This document shows positions 1 through 10,400 of a stretch of DNA of 34,194 nucleotides, in pieces (within the stretch, counting starts at the first letter, position 1; the number at the start of each line of letters is the position of its first letter). Location of the stretch: NCBI GenBank assembly GCA_947628165.1, contig CANQYV010000015.1:1-34194 (forward strand), given 5' to 3'. This DNA is from an uncultured Clostridia bacterium. Its GTDB lineage: Bacteria > Bacillota > Clostridia > Oscillospirales > CAG-272. The notes under the pieces were generated by a model. The model searched no databases, was not told the origin of the DNA, and saw only the letters and a program-made list of their open reading frames with translations. The translations under genes were made by a program, and so were the position numbers.

Positions 1-2
1 CA

Positions 3-833
3 AACGGAGCCCTCGACGCGGGGGCGCCGACGGTAGCGGTCCTCGGCTGCGGGCTCGACATAATCTATCCGCGACAGCACAAGACACTTTCGGACCATAT
101 CGAGAAAAACGGCATGATAATAACGGAGTACCCGCCGGGTTCGCCGCCCGAGGGCAGGCATTTTCCCGTGCGCAACCGCATTATAAGCGGGCTTTCGCAG
201 GGAACGCTCGTCGTTGAAGCGCCTCAGCACAGCGGAGCCTTGATAACGGCGAACATCGCGCTGACGCAGGGCAGGGACGTTTTCGCCGTCCCCGGCGAGG
301 CTGACAGCGAGAGCAGCCGCGGCTGCAACGACCTCATAAAGGACGGCGCCTTGCCGGTCACCTCCGCTTATGACATACTGAGAGTATATGAATTCATCTA
401 CCCGCATAGGATAAATGTCGAGGCGGCGCTGCGCGCGGAGCGCGACGCGTCCTCGAGAACGGGAAGGCTGACGGCATCTCTTCGCAGCATAGCGAAAAGG
501 ACGTCGGGCGCATTTTCAAGGCGTGACATCGCGCCGCCCGCGGCATTTCCGAGGGCGGAAAAGAAAAAGGCGGCGGCAGAGGAGCCTGATACGGGCGGCT
601 CGTTCGCGTTTGCGCCGGAGGAGAGCGTCCCCGAGCCTGAGGGCGTCCGCGGGGAGATATACCGCGAGCTCAAGAAGGGAGACCGGACACCGGAGGAGAT
701 TTCCGCCGCCGGATATGACATCTCCGTCGTCATGATGGAGATGACGATGCTCGAGCTCGACGGGCTTGCCGAGGCCCTGCCCGGAGGCAGATACAGGGCG
801 GGCAGCGGAAAAAGACAACCCCCGGTAAAATGA
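3..833 (+). CDS. dprA: DNA processing protein DprA, 3' part (start lies left of the window)
   Basis: DprA binds single-stranded DNA entering the cell during transformation and loads RecA on it. The reading frame is open from base 3 with no start visible, so the N-terminus is missing; 276 codons remain. Family hallmarks are present in order: a Rossmann-type segment (TVAVLGCGLDIIYP), then FPVRNRIISGLS, VVEAPQHSGALITA, and VFAVPG followed by GCNDLIKDGA. The last ~65 residues (from about GVRGEIYRELKKG) resemble the winged-helix domain found at the C-terminus of many DprA proteins. A less conserved Ala/Glu/Pro-rich linker separates the two. It sits 39 bases before topA, the usual Firmicutes order. 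The internal ATG at 114 is not the real start because clear DprA sequence precedes it. Presence of dprA alone does not prove natural competence. Confidence 0.95.
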   Translation, partial: NGALDAGAPTVAVLGCGLDIIYPRQHKTLSDHIEKNGMIITEYPPGSPPEGRHFPVRNRIISGLSQGTLVVEAPQHSGALITANIALTQGRDVFAVPGEADSESSRGCNDLIKDGALPVTSAYDILRVYEFIYPHRINVEAALRAERDASSRTGRLTASLRSIAKRTSGAFSRRDIAPPAAFPRAEKKKAAAEEPDTGGSFAFAPEESVPEPEGVRGEIYRELKKGDRTPEEISAAGYDISVVMMEMTMLELDGLAEALPGGRYRAGSGKRQPPVK

Positions 834-872
834 TATTTAACATAAATCACACTTAAAGAAGTAAGGACGGAT

Positions 873-3131
873 ATGACAACACTGATAATCATGGAGTCGC
901 CGACGAAAGCGGCGACGGTCAAAGGATATCTCGGCAGCGGGTACCGCGTCGTCGCGTCGAAGGGACACGTCCGCGACCTGCCGAAGAGCACGCTCGGCGT
1001 CGATATCGAGCACGATTTCAAGCCGAAATATATCAATATCAGGGGCAAGGGAGAGCTTATAAACGACCTGCGCCGTCAGGTGAAGGAGGCCGACCGCGTG
1101 CTTCTCGCAACGGACCCCGACCGCGAGGGCGAGGCTATTGCGTGGCACCTTTCCGTGACGCTCGGAATACCGATGGACGGAAAGCAGCGCGTCACCTTCA
1201 ACGAGATAACGAAGAAGGTCGTAAAGGACGCCGTCAAGCGCCCGAGAGAGCTCGATATGGGCCTTGTGAACGCGCAGCAGTGCCGCCGCATCCTTGACAG
1301 GATAGTGGGATACAAGCTCAGCCCGTTCCTTTGGAGCACCGTCCGCAGCGGACTTTCCGCCGGGCGCGTCCAGTCTGTCGCGACGAGGATAATAGTCGAC
1401 CGCGAGGAGGAGATACGCGCCTTTGTCCCGCAGGAATACTGGACCGTCGACGCGCTTCTGAAAACGCCGGACGGCGAGGAGGTAAAGGCACGCTTCTTCG
1501 GCGACAAGGACGGAAAGCTGCCGCTTTCCTGCGAGGAAGACGCGCGCCGCGTCGCAAAAGAATCGCTTGCCGCGGGCTTCACCGTCTCCGAGGTCAGACA
1601 CACGACGAAGCAGAAGAACCCGTCCCCGCCGTTTACGACCTCGACTCTCCAGCAGGAGGCGTCACGAAAGCTGAACTTCCAGTCGACACGCACGATGCGC
1701 GCGGCACAGGAGCTCTACGAGGGCGTCGACCTCGGACCGGAGTTCGGCGGCGTGCAGGGTCTTATCACATATATGAGAACGGACTCCGTCCGCGTCTCCG
1801 AGGAGGCGCAGGGCGAGGCGCTCGCGTTCATAGGCGGAAAGTACGGAGAAAAGTACGTCCCCGAGACGCCGCGCAAATACCGCACGAAGGCGGGCGCTCA
1901 GGACGCGCACGAGGCAATACGCCCCGCGAACGTCAACATCGAGCCGTCAAAGATCCGCCGCATGCTCTCGGTCGACCAGTACAGGCTCTATAAACTCATA
2001 TGGAACCGCTATGTCGCAAGCCAGATGGCGTCGGCGGAAATAGCGGCGGTAAACGTCAGCTTCGACGCGGGCAAATACGTCTACCGCGCGAGCGGGAGCA
2101 CCGTGAAGTTCCCGGGATTTCTCGCCGTATACGAGGAGTCGACGGACGACGCCAGCGACGAGGGCGACGAGAGGACGCTCCCGCCGATGTCGGAGGGCGA
2201 CCACATGGGAGTTGACGACGTTGTGCCAGAGCAGCACTACACGGAGCCGCCGGCAAGGTATACGGAGGCATCCCTTATAAAATATCTCGAGGAGCTCGGC
2301 ATAGGACGTCCGAGCACGTTCCCGATGATAGTGCCGACGATAACGCAGCGCGGATACGTCGACAGGTCGGGCAAGTCGCTGTGTCCGACGCCGCTCGGCG
2401 AAACGACGACGAAGCTCATGAAGGAGAGCTTCCCCGACATCGTTGACTGTCAGTTCACGGCGACGATGGAGACGCGCCTCGACGAAATCGAGGAGGGCGG
2501 GCTCACGATGGAAGAGGTCCTCGGAGACTTTTATTCCGGCTTCTCAAAGGAGCTCGAGGCGGCGGGCAAAAACGCGGTCAGGGCTGAGGTCCCCCCGGAG
2601 GAGACCGACCTCATCTGCGAGAAGTGCGGCGCTAAGATGATAGTCAAAAACGGCAGATACGGCAAATTCGCCGCCTGCCCGAACTACCCCGAGTGCAAGA
2701 ACACGAAGCCGCTAAACAAGCGCGAGACGACGCCTGCCGTCGAGGAGGCGGCAGCCGCTGCGGCAGACATGAAGTGCGAGCTCTGCGGAGGCGACATGGT
2801 GCTCCGCCACGGGCGCTACGGCAATTTCTACGCCTGCACGAATTATCCGAAATGCAAATTCACGCGCCCCTTCGGGCAGAAGATAGACGTCAAATGCCCG
2901 AAGTGCGGGTCCGACATACTGACCAAGTGGGGACGCAACAAATCGATGTTCTACAGCTGCGTCAGGTATCCCGAATGCGACTTTTCCTCATGGGACAGAC
3001 CGACAAGTGAGCTCTGCCCGAAATGCGGCGCGATGCTGTACCACAAGAAGGGCAAGCCGTATCTCTTCTGCAAAACGGAGGGCTGCGGCTACAAGCGCGA
3101 CGCCGAGGACGCGGAGGACGCCGGAAAGTGA
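873..3131 (+). CDS. topA: DNA topoisomerase I (type IA)
   Basis: This enzyme relaxes negative supercoils by cutting one strand through a 5'-phosphotyrosine. The 752-residue protein has an N-terminal Toprim domain with Glu8 in MESPTKA and the acidic triad DPDREGEA (Asp81, Asp83, Glu85). The catalytic tyrosine is Tyr300 in LITYMRTDSV. The C-terminus (about residues 580-750) carries four Cys4 zinc-ribbon modules, each with CxxCG at one end and a second Cys pair after a RYG-type loop; the fourth is shorter. Four modules is within the range known for bacterial TopA. ATG at 873 follows AAGGACGG. The stop codon overlaps the GTG start of trmFO by four bases, so the two are probably translationally coupled. 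Confidence 0.97.
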   Translation: MTTLIIMESPTKAATVKGYLGSGYRVVASKGHVRDLPKSTLGVDIEHDFKPKYINIRGKGELINDLRRQVKEADRVLLATDPDREGEAIAWHLSVTLGIPMDGKQRVTFNEITKKVVKDAVKRPRELDMGLVNAQQCRRILDRIVGYKLSPFLWSTVRSGLSAGRVQSVATRIIVDREEEIRAFVPQEYWTVDALLKTPDGEEVKARFFGDKDGKLPLSCEEDARRVAKESLAAGFTVSEVRHTTKQKNPSPPFTTSTLQQEASRKLNFQSTRTMRAAQELYEGVDLGPEFGGVQGLITYMRTDSVRVSEEAQGEALAFIGGKYGEKYVPETPRKYRTKAGAQDAHEAIRPANVNIEPSKIRRMLSVDQYRLYKLIWNRYVASQMASAEIAAVNVSFDAGKYVYRASGSTVKFPGFLAVYEESTDDASDEGDERTLPPMSEGDHMGVDDVVPEQHYTEPPARYTEASLIKYLEELGIGRPSTFPMIVPTITQRGYVDRSGKSLCPTPLGETTTKLMKESFPDIVDCQFTATMETRLDEIEEGGLTMEEVLGDFYSGFSKELEAAGKNAVRAEVPPEETDLICEKCGAKMIVKNGRYGKFAACPNYPECKNTKPLNKRETTPAVEEAAAAAADMKCELCGGDMVLRHGRYGNFYACTNYPKCKFTRPFGQKIDVKCPKCGSDILTKWGRNKSMFYSCVRYPECDFSSWDRPTSELCPKCGAMLYHKKGKPYLFCKTEGCGYKRDAEDAEDAGK

Positions 3132-4480
3132 GCGAAAAACCGACCGTCCGCGTCATAGGCGCGGGCCTTGCGGGCGCCGAGGCGGCGTGGCAGGCGGCAA
3201 AGAGCGGGGCTTTCGTCGAGCTTTACGAGATGAAGCCGGGAAAAAAGACGCCGGCGCACACCTCTGACGGGATGGCGGAGCTCGTCTGCTCAAACTCGCT
3301 CCGCTCCGACGACGTCGGAAACGCCGTCGGGCTGCTTAAGGCGGAGATGAGGCTCTTGTCCTCCCTCATAATGGAGGCGGCGGACAAAACGCGCGTGCCG
3401 GCAGGGTCGGCGCTCGCCGTCGACAGGCACGCGTTTTCGGCTTACGTCACGGATAAGATCCGCTCGTCGGAAAATATCCGCGTTATCGAGCGTGAGGTGA
3501 CAAAGATCCCCGACGACGGCGTTGTGACCGTCATCGCGACGGGACCGCTCACGAGCGACGCGCTCTCGGAATTCATAAGGGATGGGATTGGTCTTTCGGG
3601 ACTTCATTTCTTTGATGCCGCGGCCCCGATAGTGGACGGCGCGACCGTCGACATGAGCCGCGCGTATTTTGCTTCGCGCTACGGGAAGGGAGACGCTTCC
3701 GATTATCTGAACTGCCCGCTCACGCGCGAGGAATACGACGCGTTTTACGACGCGCTGCTCGGCGCAAGATGCGCTGACGTCCACGGCGCCGACGGGGAGA
3801 CGCTCGACGTGTTCGAGGGATGTATGCCCGTCGAGGTAATGGCGGCGCGCGGACGCGACACGCTCAGATACGGCCCGATGAAGCCGGTGGGCCTGCCCGA
3901 CCCGAGAACGGGGCGCGAGCCTTATGCGGTGCTCCAGCTGCGCCGCGAGAACGCGGAGGGGACGATGTACAACCTTGTCGGCTTTCAGACGCATCTCGCG
4001 TTCCCCGAACAAAGGCGCGTTTTCGGCATGATACCGGGGCTTGAAAATGCGGAATTTCTGCGTTACGGCGTCATGCACAGAAACACATACATTAATTCCC
4101 CCGGCGCGCTTTCGCGCACATATTCGCTCCTGTCCCGGCCCGAGATATATTTTGCCGGTCAGATGACGGGAGTCGAGGGCTATGTCGAGAGCGCGGCTTC
4201 GGGACTTTACGCCGGGCTCTCTGCCGCCGCACGCGCGAAGGGAGAGGACGGGCCCGTATTCCCGGACGAGACGATGATAGGCGCTATGGGCAGCTACGTT
4301 TCAACGGGACCGATGTCAGGCAATTTTCAGCCTATGAACGCGAATTTCGGCATAATCGCGCCGCTTTCCGTGCGCGTCCGCGGCGGAAAAAAGCGGCGGA
4401 ACGAGGAATATGCGCGGCGTTCGCTTGAAATTATCGAAAAAATGACAGGTGGCGCGGAGCTTTGCGCGCCCGAAAAATAA
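3128..4480 (+). CDS. trmFO: methylenetetrahydrofolate-tRNA-(uracil-5-)-methyltransferase TrmFO
   Basis: TrmFO makes 5-methyluridine at position 54 of tRNA using methylene-tetrahydrofolate and FAD, the Gram-positive alternative to TrmA. I chose the GTG at 3128, giving 450 residues, because the FAD-binding motif GAGLAGAEAA then sits at residues 11-20. A longer open frame reaches back to 3023, but that part overlaps the TopA zinc ribbons and does not resemble TrmFO. Both conserved cysteines of the family are visible: Cys54 in ELVCSNSLRSDD and Cys232 in FEGCMPVE. The C-terminal FAD-contacting region (YFAGQMTGVEGYVESAASG) is intact. GTGA overlap with topA supports co-transcription; topA-trmFO (formerly gid) is a classic Firmicutes pair. 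Confidence 0.96.
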   Translation: MSEKPTVRVIGAGLAGAEAAWQAAKSGAFVELYEMKPGKKTPAHTSDGMAELVCSNSLRSDDVGNAVGLLKAEMRLLSSLIMEAADKTRVPAGSALAVDRHAFSAYVTDKIRSSENIRVIEREVTKIPDDGVVTVIATGPLTSDALSEFIRDGIGLSGLHFFDAAAPIVDGATVDMSRAYFASRYGKGDASDYLNCPLTREEYDAFYDALLGARCADVHGADGETLDVFEGCMPVEVMAARGRDTLRYGPMKPVGLPDPRTGREPYAVLQLRRENAEGTMYNLVGFQTHLAFPEQRRVFGMIPGLENAEFLRYGVMHRNTYINSPGALSRTYSLLSRPEIYFAGQMTGVEGYVESAASGLYAGLSAAARAKGEDGPVFPDETMIGAMGSYVSTGPMSGNFQPMNANFGIIAPLSVRVRGGKKRRNEEYARRSLEIIEKMTGGAELCAPEK

Positions 4481-4529
4481 AGAAAATTCGCCGCGCCGGA
4501 AAGACGGCGGCGGGCGGGGAGGCGAGCTT

Positions 4530-5594
4530 ATGAGGATAATCGTTGACGCGATGGGCGGAGACAACGCGCCGGGCGCCGTAGTCGAGGGCGTCTTTGCGGC
4601 AAAGGAAAGGCTCGGCGCGGAGGTTGAGCTTCTGCTCGTGGGCGACGAGGCAAAGATCAGGTCAGAGGCGGAAGCGCGCGGTCTATCCATAGACGGCGCG
4701 GGGATCGGCATCGTACATACCGACTCCGCCATAAGCATGGAGGACCCGCCGCTTCTTATCTCGAAGAGCAAAAAGGAATGCTCGATGGCGATAGGGCTCA
4801 AAATGCTCACAGAGGGCAAGCGCAACGTGTACGGGGCGGTCGGCGACGCGTTCGTCTCCGCCGGAAGCACGGGCGCGCTCCACATGGGCAGCTCGCTCTT
4901 CGTCGGGAGGCTGCCGGGCGTCCGCCGCTCCGGCATCGCGGTGCTAATGCCGTTTGACCCGCCGCTGCTCCTCATGGATTCCGGCGCGAATCCGACGGCG
5001 AAGCCCGAGTACCTCTACCAGTGGGCGACGCTCGGCTCCGTCTACATGAAGTCCGTCATGGGCGTGGAAAACCCGCGCGTCGGCCTTATAAACAACGGCA
5101 CCGAGGAATGCAAGGGCAACGATATGAGCGTCGAGGCGCACAAGCTCCTTTCCGACAGCCCGCTGAACTTCATCGGCAACGTCGAGGCGAAAGAGATCCC
5201 GTTCGGACCGTGCGACGTCATTGTCTGCGACGGCTTCACGGGCAACGTTATACTCAAGCTGACCGAGGGCATGGGAAAATTCATGTTCGGGAAGCTGAAG
5301 GAGGTATTTTCCTCCGGCGCGCTCGCGGGGCTGTCTTACCTCATGATAAAATCAAAGCTGCGCGGACTCAAAAAGTCGTTTGACGCGTCGGAACACGGCG
5401 GCGCGCCGCTGCTCGGGCTCGACAGGCCCGTCATAAAGGCGCACGGCAGCTCGGACGGCAAGGCGATATGCAACGCGATACTTCAGGCAAAAAAATGCGT
5501 CGAGCTCGACGCCATAGGCAAAATGAAGGCGGAGCTTGAAAATGCGCCGACGCCGTTGCCGTCGGCGTCCGCTTCGACCGAGGAAAACGGATAA
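4530..5594 (+). CDS. plsX: phosphate acyltransferase PlsX
   Basis: PlsX converts acyl-ACP to acyl-phosphate, the donor used by PlsY in phospholipid synthesis; it acts at the inner face of the membrane. The protein begins MRIIVDAMGGDNAPG, a family signature, and contains AGSTGALHMGSSLFVGR and NNGTEECKGND. I chose ATG 4530, preceded by GGGGAGG, giving 354 residues (usual length 330-350). The frame is open upstream to 4449, but that would add a basic segment overlapping trmFO. The last ~20 residues (NAPTPLPSASASTEENG) are a low-complexity tail. In many Firmicutes plsX is followed by fabD, fabG and acpP before rnc; here rnc follows directly after 42 bases. Confidence 0.96.
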   Translation: MRIIVDAMGGDNAPGAVVEGVFAAKERLGAEVELLLVGDEAKIRSEAEARGLSIDGAGIGIVHTDSAISMEDPPLLISKSKKECSMAIGLKMLTEGKRNVYGAVGDAFVSAGSTGALHMGSSLFVGRLPGVRRSGIAVLMPFDPPLLLMDSGANPTAKPEYLYQWATLGSVYMKSVMGVENPRVGLINNGTEECKGNDMSVEAHKLLSDSPLNFIGNVEAKEIPFGPCDVIVCDGFTGNVILKLTEGMGKFMFGKLKEVFSSGALAGLSYLMIKSKLRGLKKSFDASEHGGAPLLGLDRPVIKAHGSSDGKAICNAILQAKKCVELDAIGKMKAELENAPTPLPSASASTEENG

Positions 5595-5636
5595 AATAAA
5601 AACGAAGAACAAACAAGGAAAGGGGGCGTCGACGCG

Positions 5637-6377
5637 GTGAAAACGACCGAATATCCGCTGCCGTTAGAGCTCCTTGAGGAGAGGATAGGATACAGCTTTC
5701 ATGACAAGGCGCTCGCTTTGCGCGCGCTGACGCATTCGTCGTACTCGAACGAGGGACACGACAGAGGGGAGCGGGGAGAATGCAACGAAAGGCTCGAATT
5801 TTTCGGGGATTCGATACTCTCCCTCGTCGTCAGCGAATACCTTTTCGGAAGCTACAAAAGCAAACAGGAGGGTGAGCTCACGCGGATACGCGCCTCCCTC
5901 GTCTGCGAGGGCGCGCTCGCGGGATACGCGGCAAAATTCGGGCTCGGCGAGTTTTTATACCTCGGGCATGGAGAGGAAAAGGCGAACGGGCGCTCGCGCA
6001 AGTCGATAGTGTCGGACGCGTGCGAGGCGCTCATAGCGGCGATATATATAGACGACGAGGCGTCCGGCGGCGACGGGAAGGGAGCCGTTTCGCGCTTCAT
6101 CCTCCCTTATGTGAAGGCGGAGCTCGAGACGCTCGGCGACAAGACGGACTTTTTCGATTTCAAAACGCTTTTGCAGCAGATAATACAGCAGGTGAACGGC
6201 GAACGGCTCGAATACGTCGTCACAGGCGAGAGCGGACCCGACCACGACAAGGTGTTCACGGTCGAGGCGAGGCTCAACAGCAACGTCATAGGTCACGGCG
6301 TCGGACGCTCGAAGCGCTCGGCGGAGCAGGCGGCGGCGAAGGAAGCCGTCGCGCTTTTCGGGGTAAAGGAGCCGTGA
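5637..6377 (+). CDS. rnc: ribonuclease III
   Basis: RNase III cuts double-stranded RNA, including rRNA precursors and structured mRNAs. The 246-residue protein starts at a GTG preceded by AAGGAAAGGGGG. The N-terminal RNase III domain has the signature NERLEFFGDSIL with catalytic Glu54 and Asp58, and a second acidic pair Asp127/Glu130 in SDACEALIAAIY. The double-stranded RNA-binding domain fills the C-terminus (about residues 171-245), with the typical ending GRSKRSAEQAAAKEA. Length and domain order are normal. Its stop codon overlaps the next gene's GTG (GTGA). Association with smc and ftsY is standard for Firmicutes. Confidence 0.97.
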   Translation: MKTTEYPLPLELLEERIGYSFHDKALALRALTHSSYSNEGHDRGERGECNERLEFFGDSILSLVVSEYLFGSYKSKQEGELTRIRASLVCEGALAGYAAKFGLGEFLYLGHGEEKANGRSRKSIVSDACEALIAAIYIDDEASGGDGKGAVSRFILPYVKAELETLGDKTDFFDFKTLLQQIIQQVNGERLEYVVTGESGPDHDKVFTVEARLNSNVIGHGVGRSKRSAEQAAAKEAVALFGVKEP

Positions 6378-7381
6378 GGCACGTCAACATACCCGTATTC
6401 ATACCGCATCTCGGCTGCCCGCACAAGTGCGTTTTCTGCGACCAGCACGCGATATCGGGCGCGGGCGCGTTCGTGCCCGACGACGCCGACGGGACGATAA
6501 AAACGGCGCTTGCGACGGTGTCTCCCGACGACGACGTCGAAATCGCGTTTTTCGGCGGATCGTTCACGGGGATAGACAGGGGGCTCATGATAAGGCTCCT
6601 CGACCTTGCCGAAGGTTACGTTATGCGCGGGGAAGTGAGCCGCATCCGCTGCTCGACCCGCCCCGACTACATAGACGAGGAGATCGCGGACAACCTTTCG
6701 CGCTACACGATGGGGACGGTGGAGCTCGGCATCCAGTCCGTGTCGGAGCGCGTGCTCTCGCTCTCGGAGCGCGGGCACGGCAGGGAGAGCTCCGCGCACT
6801 CGTGCCGCATCCTCAGGGAACACGGTATCAACGTCGGCGGGCAGATGATGATAGGGCTGCCGGGGGCGACGCCCGAGGACGAGGAGGAGTGCGCGCGCTT
6901 TATCGCGGACGCGGGATGCTGCGAGGCGCGGGTCTATCCGACCGTGGTTTTCAAAAATACCGCGCTCTGCGATATGACAAGGCGCGGAGAATACACGCCT
7001 CTGTCGCTTGAAGAGGCCGTCGAAAGGAGCGCGCGCGTGCTCGAGATATTCGACGGGGCGGGCGTCCGCGTTCTGCGGGTCGGACTTTGCGACAGCGAAA
7101 ATCTGCACGGCGGCGAGTATGAGGCGGGACCGAATCACCCGGCGATAGGAGAGCTCTCCTCGTCGCGCGTTTTTTTAAAAAAGATACTGTCGGCGCTCGA
7201 CAAAAGCGACGCCGCGGGGCGCCGCGTCACGGTTTACGTCCCGCGCGGGGCGGTGTCAAAGGCAGTGGGGCAGAGGGGCGCGAACCGGGATATGCTTTGC
7301 CGTCTTTTGTCGCCAAAAATCATCACCTTCCGCGAGGACGGCGGGCTCTCGGGCTTTTCCGTAAGAGCCGAGGCAGAATGA
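6374..7381 (+). CDS. Elp3-like radical SAM protein
   Basis: A radical SAM enzyme that should bind a 4Fe-4S cluster through Cys15, Cys19 and Cys22 (CPHKCVFC). Further features of the fold follow: AFFGGSFTGI, a VELGIQSVSERVL segment, and GGQMMIGLPGATPEDEEE. The protein resembles the catalytic half of Elp3/YhcC-type proteins and lacks the C-terminal acetyltransferase domain of true Elp3. The GTG at 6374 gives 335 residues and places the Cys motif near the N-terminus as expected; the frame is open upstream only as an overlap with rnc. It overlaps rnc by four bases and precedes smc by 31. Genes of this type recur between rnc and smc in Clostridia. The substrate is unknown; tRNA modification is a guess based on Elp3. 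Confidence 0.85.
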   Translation: MRHVNIPVFIPHLGCPHKCVFCDQHAISGAGAFVPDDADGTIKTALATVSPDDDVEIAFFGGSFTGIDRGLMIRLLDLAEGYVMRGEVSRIRCSTRPDYIDEEIADNLSRYTMGTVELGIQSVSERVLSLSERGHGRESSAHSCRILREHGINVGGQMMIGLPGATPEDEEECARFIADAGCCEARVYPTVVFKNTALCDMTRRGEYTPLSLEEAVERSARVLEIFDGAGVRVLRVGLCDSENLHGGEYEAGPNHPAIGELSSSRVFLKKILSALDKSDAAGRRVTVYVPRGAVSKAVGQRGANRDMLCRLLSPKIITFREDGGLSGFSVRAEAE

Positions 7382-7412
7382 AATCACAAAAACTGACTGG
7401 AAGAACAAAAAC

Positions 7413-10400
7413 GTGTACTTAAAATCTCTTGAAATGCAGGGCTTCAAGTCGTTCCCCGACAGGACGAAGATAGACTTCGACCACGGGTCGACCGTCATCG
7501 TCGGGCCGAACGGAAGCGGAAAATCGAATATAACGGACGCTATGCGCTGGGTGCTCGGCGAGATATCGAGCAAGAACATACGCGGCACGAAGATGGAGGA
7601 CGTCATCTTCGCGGGAGCCGACGGCAGAAACCCGATGGGGTATGCCGAGGTCTCCGTCACGTTTGAAAATACGGACGAGAACGGGAAGATCGACCTGCCC
7701 TACGACGAGGTGACCGTCACGCGCCGCTACTATAAGGCGGGCGACAGTGAATATTTTATAAACAAAAGGCCCGTGCGCCTGCGCGACATAAACGAGCTTT
7801 TCATGAATACCGGCATCGGGCGCGAGGGGTATTCCGTCATAGGACAGGGCAGGATTGCGGAGATAATCTCGCGCAAGAGCGAGGAGCGCCGCGGCGTTTT
7901 CGACGAGGCGGCGGGCATATCCAAATACCGCCACAAGCGGGCGGACGCCGAGCGGCAGCTTGCCGCCGCCTCCGACAATATGCAGAGAGTCGGCGACATC
8001 GTATCGGAACTCGAGGGGCGCGTCGAGCCTCTGCGGCGCGAGGCGGAGCGCGCGAAAAAGTATCTCGATCTTTACGAGCGCCGCCGCCGCGCGGACATAA
8101 CGCTCTCGATATACGAGAGCCGCGAGACGCGCGAGGAACACCGCCGCGCCGAGGACGATTATAAGCTCTCGGAGCACGAGCTCGAAATGATAACGGAGAC
8201 CGTTGACTCGCTCGAAGCGCAGAGCGAGCGCCTCTCCGAGTCGTCGCAGGCAAACAAGCTCTCGTCGGAGAGGGCATACGAAAAAATACGCGCGCTCACG
8301 TCCCGCCTTTCAAAGCTCGACGGCGAATACGGCTCGCTTATGACGGACATTTCAAAGAGCGACGCTCAGTCCGAGGAATACGCGCGCCGCGTCGGCGAGG
8401 CGGAGGCGATGATAAATACTGCGGCGGCAGAAGAGGCCGAAGTTGCAAATTCGCTTGATTCCGCAAAGGCGGAGCACGAGGCGGCAGCCTCGGCGCTCGC
8501 GGAGAAGCGCGCCGCCCTCGAGGCGCTCGAGGGTAAGCTCTCGGAGATGAGCGAGGAGCTCGAGCGGATGCTCGTCGAACAGCGTCACGCCGAGGAGGAG
8601 GCGGTCGACCTCAAGGTCAGGTTGAACGTGCTGCGCGGCACGGCTGAGAGCGACGCCGAGAAAAACGCCTCAGTCGGCGACGAGATAGCGAAATACGAAT
8701 CATCCGCCGCCGAATACAAAAAGAAGGCGGACGAGGACGGGAAAACCGTTTCAGATTTTGAGGCGGGCATTGCCAAGGCAAAGGCGGAAGTCGAGGCGGC
8801 GGAGGCAAAGCTGTCAGCCGACGACGAGCTGCTCGCCGCCAAAAACGAAGAGAGGAACACTGCGCGCGCGGCGTCCGAGGCGCTGACGCACAGGATAGAC
8901 GCGCTCGTCAGGCTCGAGGAGAATTTCGAGGGCTACGGGAAAAGCGTAAAATATGTGATGGACGGCGTGTCGTCCGGCGCGTTCACGGGCAAGGTATACG
9001 GTCCCGTCTCGCGGATCATAACGGTGCCGAAGGAGTACGTTACGGCGACGGAAACGGCGCTCGGCGCGAACCTTCAGAACATCGTCGTCGACAGCGAGGC
9101 GACGGCTAAGGAGGCGATAAGGTATCTTCAGCGCGGAGGCGCGGGGAGGGCGACGTTCTATCCCGTGTCCGCGATGAGACCGCAGGAGCCGGGCCGCGAG
9201 ATAAGGGAGGCGGCGGGACGCCCCGGATATATAGGGATCGCGTCCGAGCTTGTCGGGTATGATAAGATGTACGACAGCGTTATCAGGTATCTGCTCGGCA
9301 GGACGTGCGTTTTCGACGATCTCGACCACGCGGCGGACGCCGCGAAGGCGAGCGGGTACAGAATACGCGCCGTCACGCTTGACGGGCAGCAGATAAACGC
9401 GGGCGGCTCCTTCACGGGCGGCTCGTCGAGAAAAGAAAGCGGGATGCTGACGCGCTCCGAGGAGATAAAATCGCTCAGAGCCGAGCTTGCACTCCGCGTC
9501 CGTGAGTGCGAACGGCTCGACGGCGAGATATCGGAGGTGTCGCGCAGCCGCGCGTCTCACAAGAGCGGGCTTGACGGGCTGCGCGAGCGCGTCGGCATAA
9601 TGGACGCCATGATGCGCGCCGCGATGACTTCGCGCGACACGGCGCAGTCTCAGTATGATGCGACGGTCTCGCTCATATCGCAGCTTCGCGCCGATTTCGA
9701 GGCGAGACAGGAGCTCAAGGGACAGTACGAGACGGACATAAAGGCGCTCGAAGATCGCTGCCGCGAGGCGGAAGCCGCCGTCGAGAGCAAGCGGCGCGGG
9801 CGCGAGGAATTCGACATACTGCGCCACGGCGTCGAGGACGAAAAGGACGCCGCGTCAAACGCCGTCGCCGACGCTATGATAGATGTGACGAGGGCGGCGG
9901 AGAAGATAGAGCTCTCCCGTCAGCTCGGCGCGGAAAAGACGCGCCGGCGCGAGGAATACGAGGAGCTCCGGCGCGGATACGAGGAGCGCATAAACGAGCT
10001 CGCCGCGCACAAGGCGGAGATATCTGCCCGCGCCGACTGCAACAGAGCGGAGCAGAAATCCTGCGAGGATGAACTAAAAGACGCCGAGGCCGAGAGGCAG
10101 AAGCTCGAGGAGGGCGGCATGGAGTTCGAGGCGCGGCAGACGGAGCTGCGCCGCAAGATAAGAGAGAAGACGGACGAGAAGGAGCGCGTTATGAACGCGC
10201 ACCACAAAAACGAGCAGCGCCGCGACAGGCTCGCCTCCGAGCTTGAAAAGACCGTCACCCACCTTTGGGACGAGTACGAGCTGACGCTCACGGCGGCGGA
10301 GCAGCTCGACTATCCGCCGGTCACGGACGAGACGAGAGCCTCTGTTAAGACGGAGCTCAATGAATGCAAAAACAAGCTGCGCGCGCTCGGCTCCGTAAAC

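Noticed and set aside
8814-9827. Long - strand open frame (337 codons) opposite smc, and similar ones opposite topA, trmFO, glgB, glgC and the amylase gene
   Set aside because: These are shadows of GC-rich coding sequence. They have no family motifs, are rich in Arg/Ala/Val from reversed codons, and lie fully over well-supported genes.
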